NCBI GenBank assembly: GCA_944384185.1
Contig: CALWSM010000003.1
Location: 1 to 50,041, forward strand
Length of the DNA: 50,041 nt
Direction: 5' to 3'
From: an uncultured Blautia sp.
Lineage (GTDB): Bacteria; Bacillota; Clostridia; Lachnospirales; Lachnospiraceae
Positions 1 through 8,802 of this stretch are shown here, piece after piece. Numbering within the stretch: position 1 is the stretch's first letter; the number at the start of each line of letters is the position of its first letter. The notes below the pieces were generated by a model, which saw nothing but the letters and a program-made list of their open reading frames with translations, did not search any database and was not told where the DNA came from. A program made the translations under genes and the position numbers.

Positions 1-158
1 CGGAGTCTCTCGATCTGTGCGCTCTCCTCCTCCGGGGACAAAGGCGCCGGCAGCACCTCCGCTCCCCCGATATAATGGAGTTCATTCCCTGCCGAGAGCA
101 AAAACCCTGTAAATCTCGAAAACTGAAATCCTTTTTTCATACAAACATCCATATTCAC
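1..158 (-). CDS. sigE: RNA polymerase sigma-E factor precursor (5' end only)
   Basis: This is the first 52 codons of pro-sigma-E, the early mother-cell sporulation sigma factor; the rest lies beyond the window edge. The visible part has a basic/hydrophobic pro-sequence followed by ELHYIGGAEVLPAPLSPEEE, which matches the start of the mature factor in Bacillus (YYIGGSEALPPPLS). A GTG start at 158 is preferred because AGGAGG lies 6 bases upstream and it gives a 28-residue pro-sequence, close to the 27 of B. subtilis. An in-frame ATG at 152 is possible. It sits 15 bp downstream of spoIIGA, whose product is the processing protease, so the two are co-transcribed. The match to pro-sigma-E is strong, but the gene is partial. 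Confidence 0.9.
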   Translation of the reverse strand, partial: MNMDVCMKKGFQFSRFTGFLLSAGNELHYIGGAEVLPAPLSPEEESAQIERL

Positions 159-173
159 AAAACTCCTCCTTAA

Positions 174-1025
174 CTAACTGTCCAGAATCTTGGGACTGAT
201 GATCATCTCAAATTTTTTGTAAGGAGACAGAGGAGCCGCCGAAAGCCCTATGGCCGCCTGGGGAATCCTGATTCTTCTCCCCTCCCGGCAGATCGTCAGC
301 CGCTCTGCAGTTACCACAGGAAGGAGTCCCCTCTCACAGCCCAGAGCTGTGTAAAAGACAAATCTGGGATTCAGCTCTCCCAGCTCCTCCCCCGGGGTAC
401 ACTCCAGGCTGCAGAAGCCTTCCAGGGCCTTCCTCTGTTTTTTCTCCAGCATACCGGTAAATCTGTCCATTTCCATGACGCATACCGGTTTTCCGGTATT
501 GCTGTCAACCAGACAGTTCCCTGTATCCAGCAGTCCTTTTAATTCTATTTTCTGTCCTCCGTTTTCCAGGATCACCCGGCATACGGAAACAGCTTTTCCT
601 TTTAAGTATTTAAAGAGTCTTATGCCTGTGTCTAAAATCAAATAAGCGGTAAATGTGATCGTAAAAAAAATCAGGATTCCTTTTCCTGCCCTCAGAGGCA
701 GCGCATATAGCAGGCCTCCCATCAGAAAAGAAACGCCCAGGCAGGTCAGAAAGCCGGTGAGCAGTTCTTTTCCCCTCTTCAGGCCGCAGCCCAGCCGGAC
801 CATGGCAAAGGCGTCCCCAAAGAAAAAAATCAGCAGGTTTCCTGTATGGATCTCTTTTGCAGTCCAGAAAAACAGGGAGATCAGAGCGGCTCCCGCCAGC
901 GCTCCCCTTAAGGCTCTCCAGGGTCTGGCAGTCCCCTGGAGGATCCGGTTTGTCAGGCAGAGAACCAGGAAATCCATAAAAAGATTTACTACGAAAAACA
1001 CATCTATGTAAAATTCGTAGTACAC
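174..1025 (-). CDS. spoIIGA: Sigma-E processing peptidase SpoIIGA
   Basis: This is the membrane-embedded aspartic protease that cuts the pro-sequence from sigma-E at the sporulation septum after a signal from the forespore. The 283-residue length fits the family. The N-terminal half (about 1-140) is a run of hydrophobic segments, and the C-terminal half is the soluble protease domain with the catalytic motif LLDTGN (Asp167). The start is GTG, preceded by AGGGGGTG. It is followed after 15 bp by sigE. Upstream lies an unusual Spo0A-type promoter (see 1083-1148), so expression is expected only at sporulation onset. Confidence 0.93.
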   Translation of the reverse strand: MYYEFYIDVFFVVNLFMDFLVLCLTNRILQGTARPWRALRGALAGAALISLFFWTAKEIHTGNLLIFFFGDAFAMVRLGCGLKRGKELLTGFLTCLGVSFLMGGLLYALPLRAGKGILIFFTITFTAYLILDTGIRLFKYLKGKAVSVCRVILENGGQKIELKGLLDTGNCLVDSNTGKPVCVMEMDRFTGMLEKKQRKALEGFCSLECTPGEELGELNPRFVFYTALGCERGLLPVVTAERLTICREGRRIRIPQAAIGLSAAPLSPYKKFEMIISPKILDS

Positions 1026-1082
1026 AAAACACCCCCTAAACCTCTACATGACTCTCTTACTTATCTGGAATAAGCAATGTCC

Positions 1083-1148
1083 ATTATAGAGGTCAGGGGG
1101 TGCTGATTTTGTCAAAACCGCTTGGCTGGATCTAAAATCTTTTCGACA
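1083..1148 (-). promoter_or_regulatory. spoIIG-type promoter with 21-bp spacer and two Spo0A boxes
   Basis: Reading the minus strand, a perfect TTGACA (1115-1110) and a perfect TATAAT (1088-1083) are separated by 21 bp, too far for normal sigma-A use. An 0A box TTTGTCAAA (plus strand 1108-1116) overlaps the -35. A second, exact TGTCGAA (minus strand 1148-1142) lies about three turns upstream. The B. subtilis spoIIG promoter has the same design: consensus hexamers about 22 bp apart, activated by Spo0A~P. The hexamers and boxes are seen directly; Spo0A activation is inferred. Confidence 0.85.
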
Positions 1149-1189
1149 GCCTGGTCCCTGTTATGCCGTCTTATGTCACCTGTTTTATG

Positions 1190-1951
1190 TCAAGATAATA
1201 TCTCATGGATATTTTCAAGTATGCTGCGCATGTTTGCCGCTGCCGCCTGCCCCGGCGCAGAGGCGTTTCTTCCTGCCGCAAAGGTCAGGGCAGAGCCTGT
1301 GAACTCTCCGCAGATCCTGCTTAAAAAGCCGGTTTCTCCCATAGACATGGTGATCAGGGGCCGGTCATATTTTCCGGAAGCTTCTTTCGTAGTATCCAGC
1401 AGCGTCAGAAGATCTGCAAAAGACCTGGGCATTACAGCAATCTTCAGGATATCGCTGCTGCTGTTATACATCTCCTCCAGGATCTCCAGCATCTCTTCTT
1501 TCGGAGGAGTTCCTTCAAAATGATGATTGGAAGCCACCACCCTGACTCCCTTTTCCTGAAGCCGGCCTACCAGCTCTCCGGAAGCCTCCTGTCCGAAGAA
1601 AATCTCCACGTCCGCCAGGTCGATCCGGCCGGTATCTGCCGCTCTGCATAGGAGCTTTACATAATTCTCGAAAGAAATTTCCTTACTGCCTCCCTCTCCG
1701 GCTGTACGGAAGGTAAAAAGAAGAGGAATCTGTCCCAGTTTGTCGGTTATTGTCTCCAACATTTCCAGAACTTTTTCTTCCTGATCCCCCTCTTCATAAC
1801 AATCTGCCCTCCATTCCGCCAGATCCGGCCGCTGCTTCAGGATCTCCTCTATATCCAGAAGGATCTCCTCCCGGTTCTTCCCTGTAATAGGAATACAGAT
1901 CTTCGGGATTCCCTTCCCGATCTCTGTATCTTTGATCTTCACTGTTGTCAT
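1190..1951 (-). CDS. aroD: 3-dehydroquinate dehydratase, type I
   Basis: It dehydrates 3-dehydroquinate to 3-dehydroshikimate in the shikimate pathway, using a Schiff-base lysine. Visible motifs are EWRAD near residue 46, VVASNHHFEGTP with the catalytic His at 143, and LKIAVMP with the Schiff-base Lys at 170. Both numbers equal those of the E. coli enzyme when the ATG at 1951 is used. That ATG is preferred over the GTG at 1957 because AAAGG lies 9 bases upstream of it. The 253-residue length is normal. It is divergent from aroE, the next enzyme of the pathway, across a 113-bp gap. Confidence 0.95.
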   Translation of the reverse strand: MTTVKIKDTEIGKGIPKICIPITGKNREEILLDIEEILKQRPDLAEWRADCYEEGDQEEKVLEMLETITDKLGQIPLLFTFRTAGEGGSKEISFENYVKLLCRAADTGRIDLADVEIFFGQEASGELVGRLQEKGVRVVASNHHFEGTPPKEEMLEILEEMYNSSSDILKIAVMPRSFADLLTLLDTTKEASGKYDRPLITMSMGETGFLSRICGEFTGSALTFAAGRNASAPGQAAAANMRSILENIHEILS

Positions 1952-2064
1952 ATGCACTTTCCTTTCTCCCCGGCTGATTTCCTTGACAGCGGAGACATAT
2001 CATTCTAAACTAATAAACAGGTTCATGAGAACTCTGTACACTATAGGATCAGGAGGTATTTCAC

Positions 2065-2946
2065 ATGTCTGAAATCACAGGTACCACAAAGCTGGCCTGT
2101 CTTCTTGGCAGCCCGGTGTCCCACAGCATCTCCCCTCTGATACATAACTTCAGCTTCCAGTATCTGGGGATCGACTGCACCTATCTTGCCTTTGACATAA
2201 ACGAGCAAACTCTGAAAGAAGCCCTGGAAGGTCTGAGGGCCCTCCATGTCCTGGGCTTTAACCTTACCATGCCCAACAAAAATAAAATCCTGGAGTATCT
2301 GGACGGCCTTTCCGAAGCCGCCCGGCTCATCGGCGCCGTCAATACCGTGGAAAACCGGGAAGGCCGTCTCATCGGCCACAACACGGACGGGCTGGGATTC
2401 ATGCAGTCTGTCAGAGAACAGGGGATCCGGATAGAAGGCCGAACCATGACCCTTATGGGGATCGGCGGGGCTGCCACTGCCATCTGCGCCCAGGCGGCCC
2501 TGGACGGAGTAAAGAAGATCCATATTTTCGCCAGAAGTACCAGCCCTCATCTTCCCCGTATCCGGCAGCTGGCCGCAGCCCTGGAAGGAAAAACCTCCTG
2601 CGCCGTTCTTCTTCATGACACCCGGGACCTGGCTGCTTTGAAAGCTGCTATGGAAGAAAGCCGGCTGTTCGTCAACGCCACTTCCGTGGGAATGGCTCCC
2701 CACACAGAAGGCTGTATCCTTCCGGATCCTTCTTTCCTTTATCCGGAGCTGGCCGTAGCGGATATCATCTATTCTCCCTGGGAGACAAAGCTTCTGTCCA
2801 TGGCCAGAGAGGCCGGCTGTACTGCCTTCAACGGCTTCTCCATGCTTCTGTGGCAGGGCGCCGAGGCCTTTAAGATCTGGACCGGCGAAGAAATGCCTAT
2901 GGCCTCTTTAAAGGAATATCTCCGGCAGAAAAAACTCCTTCCCTGA
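2065..2946 (+). CDS. aroE: Shikimate dehydrogenase
   Basis: It reduces 3-dehydroshikimate to shikimate with NADPH. The substrate domain opens with LLGSPVSHSISPLIHN. NLTMPNK carries the catalytic lysine and NTDGLGF the conserved aspartate. The Rossmann loop is GIGGAATAICAQAAL. The length of 293 residues is usual. The ATG has AGGAGG 8 bases upstream. It is one of the few plus-strand genes in the first 38 kb and lies head-to-head with aroD. Its 3' end converges on mogA with about 49 bp between the stop codons. Confidence 0.95.
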   Translation: MSEITGTTKLACLLGSPVSHSISPLIHNFSFQYLGIDCTYLAFDINEQTLKEALEGLRALHVLGFNLTMPNKNKILEYLDGLSEAARLIGAVNTVENREGRLIGHNTDGLGFMQSVREQGIRIEGRTMTLMGIGGAATAICAQAALDGVKKIHIFARSTSPHLPRIRQLAAALEGKTSCAVLLHDTRDLAALKAAMEESRLFVNATSVGMAPHTEGCILPDPSFLYPELAVADIIYSPWETKLLSMAREAGCTAFNGFSMLLWQGAEAFKIWTGEEMPMASLKEYLRQKKLLP

Positions 2947-2995
2947 TCCTGCTCCATATACAGCTTTTCTCCGGAACGCCTCGATATCCTTCCTA

Positions 2996-3481
2996 TCAGC
3001 CGCAGTTTCCTGCGTCGCCCCGAAGGATATCGATCCCATGTTCCAGAGCGCCGATCACAAATTCCAGGCACTCCCGTACAGCTTTGGGACTTCCGGGAAG
3101 ATTTACGATCAGAGTCCTGTTCCGGATGCCTGCCGCCTGGCGGCTCAGCATTCCCCGCTTTGTCACCTGCATGCTGCAGGCTCTCATAGCCTCCGGGATC
3201 CCCGGCACCATACGCTGGCAGATATCCTGAGTCGCTTCCGGAGTAAAATCCCGGGGAGAAAATCCGGTCCCTCCTGTCGTCAGGATCAGATCCGCCAGAT
3301 CCTCATCTGCGATCCTGGCCATCTCCCCCGCCAGAAGTTCTCTCTCATCGGGAAGGAGATTCCGGTATACGACCTGATAGCCTTCCCTTTCTAAGATCTC
3401 ACAGATCACCTGTCCGCTGATATCCTCCCGCTCTCCTCTGTATCCACTGTCGCTGGCTGTGAGTACTGCCGCTCTTCTCAT
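2996..3481 (-). CDS. mogA: Molybdenum cofactor biosynthesis protein, MogA/MoaB family
   Basis: This family adenylylates molybdopterin before molybdenum insertion. The 161-residue protein opens with AAVLTASDSGYRGEREDISG. It also has LILTTGGTGFSPRDFTPEAT, the nucleotide/MPT-binding loop of the family, and NLPGSPKAVRECLEFV near the C-terminus. GGAGAGG lies before the ATG. It follows moaC by 49 bp and is probably co-transcribed with it. MogA (the adenylyltransferase) cannot be told from MoaB by eye, so the symbol is tentative. No other molybdopterin gene is in the window. Confidence 0.88.
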   Translation of the reverse strand: MRRAAVLTASDSGYRGEREDISGQVICEILEREGYQVVYRNLLPDERELLAGEMARIADEDLADLILTTGGTGFSPRDFTPEATQDICQRMVPGIPEAMRACSMQVTKRGMLSRQAAGIRNRTLIVNLPGSPKAVRECLEFVIGALEHGIDILRGDAGNCG

Positions 3482-3530
3482 GTATATCCTCTCCTTTCCA
3501 ACTGAAATCTCCCGGCTGTGTTTCCTGTAT

Positions 3531-4007
3531 CTAGAACTTAAAATGCCCGCTTTTTCCTCCCACCTTCTCCACTAAGTGGATATCTGTGATCTCCATTCTC
3601 TTATCTATGGCCTTGCACATATCGTAAACGGTCAGCAGGGCTGTGGTGACTCCCGTAAGAGCCTCCATCTCCACCCCGGTTTTTCCCTGGCACTGGACAG
3701 TACAGTATGCTGTGATCCTGTTTTCTTCAGGAAAAAGCTGAAAATCCACGGAACATTTATCCAGAAGAAGGGTATGGCACAAAGGGATCAGATGAGGCGT
3801 CTGCTTTACCCCCATAATGCCGGCAGTCCGTGCGATCCCCAGCACGTCGCCTTTCGGCACATGCTTCTCCCTGACTGCTTCCATGATCTCCCGGCTTACC
3901 AGGATACTGCCTTTTGCAACGGCCCTCCTGCCGGTAACTTCTTTTCCGGAAACGTCTACCATCCTGGCGTTCCCCTGTTCATCAAAATGGGTAAATCCCT
4001 GTTCCAT
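3531..4007 (-). CDS. moaC: Cyclic pyranopterin monophosphate synthase MoaC
   Basis: MoaC converts the MoaA product 3',8-cyclo-GTP to cyclic pyranopterin monophosphate, the first stable intermediate of molybdenum cofactor synthesis. The 158-residue protein carries MGVKQTPHLIPLCHTLLLDK and KTGVEMEALTGVTTALLTVY, both family signatures with active-site His, Lys and Glu residues. The ATG has AGAGGA upstream. It lies just after the ftsZ terminator, so it either has a weak promoter in the short gap or depends on read-through. The partner moaA is not nearby. Confidence 0.95.
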   Translation of the reverse strand: MEQGFTHFDEQGNARMVDVSGKEVTGRRAVAKGSILVSREIMEAVREKHVPKGDVLGIARTAGIMGVKQTPHLIPLCHTLLLDKCSVDFQLFPEENRITAYCTVQCQGKTGVEMEALTGVTTALLTVYDMCKAIDKRMEITDIHLVEKVGGKSGHFKF

Positions 4008-4029
4008 AAAGGATTCCTCTCTTTCTGTA

Positions 4030-4065
4030 AAATTACAAAAGGCTGCCGCATAAACTGCGGCAGCC
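4030..4065 (-). terminator. Rho-independent terminator of ftsZ
   Basis: On the minus strand a perfect 10-bp stem GGCTGCCGCA/TGCGGCAGCC with a GTTTA loop is followed by TTTTGTAATTTT. It begins 17 bases after the ftsZ stop and separates ftsZ from moaC. Confidence 0.9.
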
Positions 4066-4081
4066 CTGATCTCTTACAACC

Positions 4082-5236
4082 TTATCTTCTGTTTTTCAGG
4101 AAATCCGGAATCTGAATATCCTTCTGCTGCACAGTGCTCTTAAACTGTGGCTGCTGGAAGGTCGGCTGATGGAAAGTTGGTATCTGGTAAGACTGCTGGG
4201 GCTGCTCCTGCTGCGCCTGAGCTTTAGCTCCTCTTTCAGATTTTCCAGACTTCTTATCTCTGGATACGCTGGCCTTTCTTGCGGTCTCGTCATCCAGACC
4301 CGTAGCGATGACCGTGATACGTACATAGTCTGCTTCTTTATCATCATAGAGGGCACCAAAGATGATATTGGTATCCTCTCCTGTAAGATTCTGAACATAG
4401 CTTGCTGCGTCGTTTGCATCCATAAGGGAAATATCTCCGGATACATTGACGATCACATGAGATGCGCCCTCGATGGTTGTCTCCAGCAGCGGGCTGGATA
4501 CCGCCTGCTGTACAGCCTCCATAGCCTTGTCGTCTCCCTTTCCTTCTCCGATACCGATATGGGCGATACCTTTGTCGATCATAACCGTCTGAACATCGGC
4601 AAAGTCCAGGTTGATCAGCGCCGGCAGATTGATCAGGTCTGTGATGCCCTGAACAGCCTGCTGCAGGACTTCGTCGGCTTTCTTCAGCGCCTCCGGCATA
4701 GATGTACGGCGGTCTACGATCTCAAGCAGACGGTCATTTGGGATAATGATCAGTGTGTCTACATTTTCTTTTAATTTTTCGATTCCCGCAAGGGCATTGC
4801 TCATACGGGTCTTAGCTTCAAAACGGAAAGGTTTGGTCACAACGCCTACTGTCAGGATCCCCATCTCCTTGGCAACTCCCGCAACTACAGGAGCGGCTCC
4901 TGTACCGGTACCGCCGCCCATACCGCAGGTAACAAATACCATATCGGCTCCCTGGATGGCCTGTTTGATCTCCTCAATGCTCTCTTCCGCAGCTTTTTCG
5001 CCGATCTCCGGCTTCGCTCCGGCTCCTAACCCTTTTGTCAGTTTCTCGCCGATCTGGATGATCGTAGGTGCTTTACACAGGGTAAGCGCCTGCTTATCTG
5101 TATTGACTCCTATAAACTCAACGCCGCCTATGGTCTCTTCCACCATCCTGTTTACTGCGTTATTGCCTGCTCCGCCTACGCCGATAACAATAATTTTTGC
5201 AGATGATTCAGCTTCATTTGTCATAATCTCTAACAC
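4082..5236 (-). CDS. ftsZ: Cell division protein FtsZ
   Basis: FtsZ is the tubulin-like GTPase that forms the division ring. [17 protein letters not shown] is the nucleotide-binding N-terminus and [13 protein letters not shown] the tubulin signature loop. After a glutamine-rich linker the protein ends in [12 protein letters not shown], the conserved tail that docks membrane tethers. A GTG start at 5236 is chosen because AAGGAGG lies 7 bases upstream, giving 384 residues; the open frame upstream has no family similarity. It has its own promoter (5383-5411) and terminator, although it ends the dcw cluster. No ftsA is present in the window. Confidence 0.97.
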   Translation of the reverse strand: MLEIMTNEAESSAKIIVIGVGGAGNNAVNRMVEETIGGVEFIGVNTDKQALTLCKAPTIIQIGEKLTKGLGAGAKPEIGEKAAEESIEEIKQAIQGADMVFVTCGMGGGTGTGAAPVVAGVAKEMGILTVGVVTKPFRFEAKTRMSNALAGIEKLKENVDTLIIIPNDRLLEIVDRRTSMPEALKKADEVLQQAVQGITDLINLPALINLDFADVQTVMIDKGIAHIGIGEGKGDDKAMEAVQQAVSSPLLETTIEGASHVIVNVSGDISLMDANDAASYVQNLTGEDTNIIFGALYDDKEADYVRITVIATGLDDETARKASVSRDKKSGKSERGAKAQAQQEQPQQSYQIPTFHQPTFQQPQFKSTVQQKDIQIPDFLKNRR

Positions 5237-5382
5237 GGTATTTCCTCCTTTAGCTCCCTTGTATGGTCTGGATAACCATCCGCACATAACGGAATGGTTC
5301 CCACATTTTCTTCTTATTCTATGTTCCGGCAAAGCCGGTATGTATCAGTCTATCCTTTTAGCAGGTTATTACATATAGGTAT

Positions 5383-5411
5383 ATAATATCTGTTTTTCTA
5401 AAATTAATCAA
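5383..5411 (-). promoter_or_regulatory. Candidate sigma-A promoter of ftsZ
   Basis: Minus strand TTGATT (5411-5406), a 17-bp spacer and TATTAT (5388-5383) lie in the AT-rich 224-bp gap between ftsQ and ftsZ, about 147 bp before the ftsZ start. The long leader shows no other obvious element. Confidence 0.6.
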
Positions 5412-5460
5412 CCGCAAATTTCAGATTTTATAAAAAAATTATCCTCTCCGGCATTTCCTG

Positions 5461-6306
5461 TCACGGATCCTCGCTTCTGGTATCGGCAGAATCTGAACCG
5501 TCGCTGTACTCCAGCTGATCCTCCCCGGTATCTTCTCCGGCGGTTTCTACCGTACTGCTCTCTTCCGTATCCGCTCCTTCCGTTTCCTGAGTTGCATTAT
5601 CAAATACGACTGCTTCTGAATCCTCCGTGGTATTCTCCAGATGAAGGATTCCCGACATGCCTGTCAGCTCCGGCAGGATCCCCACCAGACGGTTGATCTT
5701 CTCGTCCATGTTCTCATCGTTTCCCAGACGCACTTCAATGTTGCCATAATACATCACCAGCTGGTTCAGATCGTTAAAAGCCAGCCTGTCCGGTTTATTT
5801 TCCATCTTCTCCAGCATTTTTCCCACACTGAGGATCGTATTCAGTTTCGTGGTATTGATCCCTGAAAGTCTTTCTCCCTGGACAGCTTCCTTCACATCGA
5901 TACCCTCGATCTTAGGAACGTTCTCCAAAGGCTCTTCTGTAATGATCTGTACGATACCCTGCCGGTCAAAATTTACGCATTGTCCCTGAAATTCGATATA
6001 ACCGATCATCTGTTTTTCTTTCACCTGAAGAAGCAGGGTATTCCGGTTAATTCTGGAAATCGTGATACTGTCGATCATTGCCTCATCTTTTGTACTTTTC
6101 TCCGTATCAATAAATCCGGCCAGGATAGAATTCTTAGCCATCGGCACATCCAGGACCATATTCTTTATCTGGTCGTCGGAATAAAAGCCATTCCCCTCCA
6201 CCTGTATGCCGGTGACCTGAAATCCCAGAAAAAGTACCAGAACAAAAATCAAAAGACTCCCTGCTACGGCTTCTATGATGATCCTGTACAGTTTTCTTCT
6301 GCTCAT
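5461..6306 (-). CDS. ftsQ: Cell division protein FtsQ/DivIB
   Basis: FtsQ is a single-pass divisome protein that works with FtsL and the septal PBP. A short basic N-terminus (SRRKLYR) leads into one membrane segment (about residues 9-31). The POTRA region starts at QVTGIQVEGNGFYSDDQIKNMV, and an external beta domain follows. The last 60 residues are rich in Glu, Asp, Thr and Ser and are probably disordered. GGGGAGACGC precedes the ATG, 12 bp after murA. The order murA-ftsQ-ftsZ supports the call despite the usual low sequence conservation. Confidence 0.88.
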   Translation of the reverse strand: MSRRKLYRIIIEAVAGSLLIFVLVLFLGFQVTGIQVEGNGFYSDDQIKNMVLDVPMAKNSILAGFIDTEKSTKDEAMIDSITISRINRNTLLLQVKEKQMIGYIEFQGQCVNFDRQGIVQIITEEPLENVPKIEGIDVKEAVQGERLSGINTTKLNTILSVGKMLEKMENKPDRLAFNDLNQLVMYYGNIEVRLGNDENMDEKINRLVGILPELTGMSGILHLENTTEDSEAVVFDNATQETEGADTEESSTVETAGEDTGEDQLEYSDGSDSADTRSEDP

Positions 6307-6318
6307 AAAGCGTCTCCC

Positions 6319-7566
6319 CTAATCTTTCTGCGTTCTTGCTCCGAGAGCATTCAAATCTCTGGAAATATCCTCATATCCTCTCTCTATAAATTCCCGGTTT
6401 TCCACACAGGTCTCTCCTTCCGCACCCAGTCCGGCTACCACCAAAGCGGCCCCTCCCCGAAGCTCCCTGGCGCTTACCAAAGCGCCCCGAAGGCTGCCGC
6501 CCCGGATCCTGGCCACACGGCCGTCAAGAGCGATCCGGGCTCCCATCTTCTGAAGCTCAGGCACCGCTTTAAACCGGTCCTCAAATATATTCTCTTTTAT
6601 CCGGCTTTCTCCCCGGGCACAGGTCAGCACCGCCAAAAATATCGACTGCAGATCTGTGGGAAACCCGGGATAAATCCCGGTCTCCAGCCATCCCAGCGAA
6701 CCGGAAGCCCTCTGGCTGCATAGAAATAGTTTACCACTCTTATACCGGTATTGTCCACCTATTTTCTCATAGGCTTTCAGAAGAGCCCTCATTTCCCCTA
6801 CCGGCGGGTCCAGAAGGATCCCTTTCCCCCTGGTGATGGCGCTGGCGCATACATAGGTTCCTGCGGCGATCCTGTCTGCAGGGACATGAAATACCGTATC
6901 GCAAAGGCCGGACACGCCCCGGATCTCCAGGCAGGAGGTGCCGATCCCCCGGATCTGTCCTCCCGCCTGATTCAGGAAACGGCAGAGCCAGCTCACCTCC
7001 GGCTCTCTGGAGCATCCCCGGATCACGGTAGTTCCCCGGGCGCATACTGCTCCAAGCACTGCGTTCTGGGTAGCTCCTACACTGGACCTGGGAAAAATAA
7101 TCTCTCCGCCCCTGAGTTCCCTGGCCCTGGCGTAAAGGCAGCCCTCTTCTTCCCGGAATTCTGCTCCAAGAGTTCTCAGGGCATCCAGATGAAGGTCTAT
7201 CGGCCTTGCGCCTATGACACAGCCCCCCGGGAAGGGCAGTACCCCTTCTCCCCATCTCCCCAGAAGGCTTCCCAGAAGAACAATGGAAGACCTCATTTTC
7301 TCTCCCAGGTCTTTATCTGCCGCACAGCTTTGAAGCTCTCTGGCACAGATGACCAGTGTATCTTCCTGCCAGCAGGTTTTGGCCCCCAGCCCCTGAAGGA
7401 TCTTCTCCATCCGGAAGACGTCTGCGATCCTGGGGCAGCCTTTCAATACAGTGGTCCCTCTATTTAAAAGAGCGGCCGCCATAATTGGCAGTGCCGCATT
7501 CTTTGAGCCCTGTATCCTCACTTCTCCATCTAACGGAATACCCCCTGTGATCCTGATCCTGCCCAA
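6319..7566 (-). CDS. murA: UDP-N-acetylglucosamine 1-carboxyvinyltransferase
   Basis: MurA transfers enolpyruvate from PEP to UDP-GlcNAc, the first committed step of peptidoglycan synthesis. The protein begins GRIRITGGIPLDGEVRIQG followed by the SKNAALP loop. GGCVIGARPIDLH carries the active-site cysteine (Cys116 with the start used here, Cys115 in E. coli), the residue fosfomycin alkylates. No ATG is near the homologous N-terminus. A TTG at 7566 with GGGAG 8 bases upstream gives 415 residues, close to the family norm. A GTG at 7575 is an alternative. It sits between ftsW and ftsQ, where murG or murB is often found. Confidence 0.92.
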   Translation of the reverse strand: MGRIRITGGIPLDGEVRIQGSKNAALPIMAAALLNRGTTVLKGCPRIADVFRMEKILQGLGAKTCWQEDTLVICARELQSCAADKDLGEKMRSSIVLLGSLLGRWGEGVLPFPGGCVIGARPIDLHLDALRTLGAEFREEEGCLYARARELRGGEIIFPRSSVGATQNAVLGAVCARGTTVIRGCSREPEVSWLCRFLNQAGGQIRGIGTSCLEIRGVSGLCDTVFHVPADRIAAGTYVCASAITRGKGILLDPPVGEMRALLKAYEKIGGQYRYKSGKLFLCSQRASGSLGWLETGIYPGFPTDLQSIFLAVLTCARGESRIKENIFEDRFKAVPELQKMGARIALDGRVARIRGGSLRGALVSARELRGGAALVVAGLGAEGETCVENREFIERGYEDISRDLNALGARTQKD

Positions 7567-7649
7567 GCCATCCACTCCCGCATCGTTTACCAAAATTCTA
7601 TCTGCAATTATTCTATGCAGCCCTTCCCCTTTTGGTGATTCTTCTGCCT

Positions 7650-8741
7650 TTATCCCTTTATCTGGCGGCTCACTGACAGAGCCAGCCCCATTTCCCCCAG
7701 AAGGAACAGCACCGATGTTCCGCCATAGCTGATAAAGGGCAGGGTGATCCCTGTATTGGGAATGGTATTGGTCACAACGGCAATATTCAGGATCACCTGG
7801 AGCGCCATATGGGCCATGATCCCTGCTGCGATCAGGCTTCCGCAAAGATCCGGAGCATGGGTGGCCATAACCATCAGCCGCCAGATCAGAAATCCGAAGA
7901 TCAGGATCACCAGGCAGGCGCCGGTAAGTCCTGTCTCCTCACAGATGATAGAAAAGATCATATCATTTTGTGCCTCCGGCACAAATCCCAGCTTCTGCAG
8001 GCTACTCCCCAGGCCCTTTCCAAAGATCCCGCCGCTTCCGATGGCGTACAGCCCCTGAATGGTCTGAAATCCTTTTTCATAAGCCTCCGGATCCCGCCAG
8101 ATCGCCAGCCGCTCCAGACGATAGCTGGCCGTTCCGAGAAACAGGGCAAGGAATAGGATCCCTGCCCCGCCGATACCTACAAAAGGCAGATATCTGGGAT
8201 TGGATACAAAGATCAGGATCACCCCGATCCCCAGAATGATCACCGCCGTGCTGAGATTATTGGTCCCCACCAGTCCCACCACCGGAAGAAGAAGGAGCAT
8301 CCGCCCCGCCATAGGAAGAAGCCCTCGGTTTTCTTCCTTCCCCCGTATGATCACCCAGGCCAGCAGAAGGATCACCGCCGCCTTGGAAAATTCCGAAGGC
8401 TGAAAAGATAACGGCCCCAGAGAAAGCCATCTCTTAGAGCCGTTATATTCCTCTCCGAAAAGCAGCACCGCCAAAGACAGCGCCAGAGAAATCCCGTAGA
8501 AAAAAGGCGCCATTTTCACCAGAAAATGATAATCCATAAAAGAAACCAGATACATTCCCATCAGTCCCAGGGAAGTGGCAAATAATTGTTTTTTGAAATA
8601 ATAGGCAGGATCATGAAATTTCACCCTGCCGTTATAGGCGCTGGTGCTGTAGAGAAAGATCAGCCCCAGGGCAACCAGAAGCAGCACCAGAAATATGAGA
8701 AAGCTGTCTGCCCCTCTCTCCTTTTTCTTCCCGCCGGCCAA
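7650..8741 (-). CDS. ftsW: SEDS-family peptidoglycan polymerase FtsW/SpoVE
   Basis: FtsW is a multi-spanning glycosyltransferase that polymerises lipid II at the septum together with a class B PBP. The 363 residues are almost entirely hydrophobic segments. SKRWLSLGPLSFQPSEFSK and PNTGITLPFISYGGTSVL are SEDS signatures. The start is TTG at 8741 with GGGAG just upstream; the N-terminal KKKER leads into the first helix. The place after murD and the two class B PBPs upstream make FtsW or its sporulation paralogue SpoVE more likely than RodA. Confidence 0.92.
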   Translation of the reverse strand: MAGGKKKERGADSFLIFLVLLLVALGLIFLYSTSAYNGRVKFHDPAYYFKKQLFATSLGLMGMYLVSFMDYHFLVKMAPFFYGISLALSLAVLLFGEEYNGSKRWLSLGPLSFQPSEFSKAAVILLLAWVIIRGKEENRGLLPMAGRMLLLLPVVGLVGTNNLSTAVIILGIGVILIFVSNPRYLPFVGIGGAGILFLALFLGTASYRLERLAIWRDPEAYEKGFQTIQGLYAIGSGGIFGKGLGSSLQKLGFVPEAQNDMIFSIICEETGLTGACLVILIFGFLIWRLMVMATHAPDLCGSLIAAGIMAHMALQVILNIAVVTNTIPNTGITLPFISYGGTSVLFLLGEMGLALSVSRQIKG

Positions 8742-8802
8742 GCATCTCCCGCCTTTTTGTATCGGTTTCTACTAATTATATGGCGCTCCTGCCTTTCTTA
8801 TG

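Noticed and set aside
2982..3032. Inverted repeat CGATATCCTT/AAGGATATCG between aroE and mogA as a terminator
   Set aside because: The loop is about 31 bases, there is no T-run in either direction, and one arm lies inside the mogA coding sequence.
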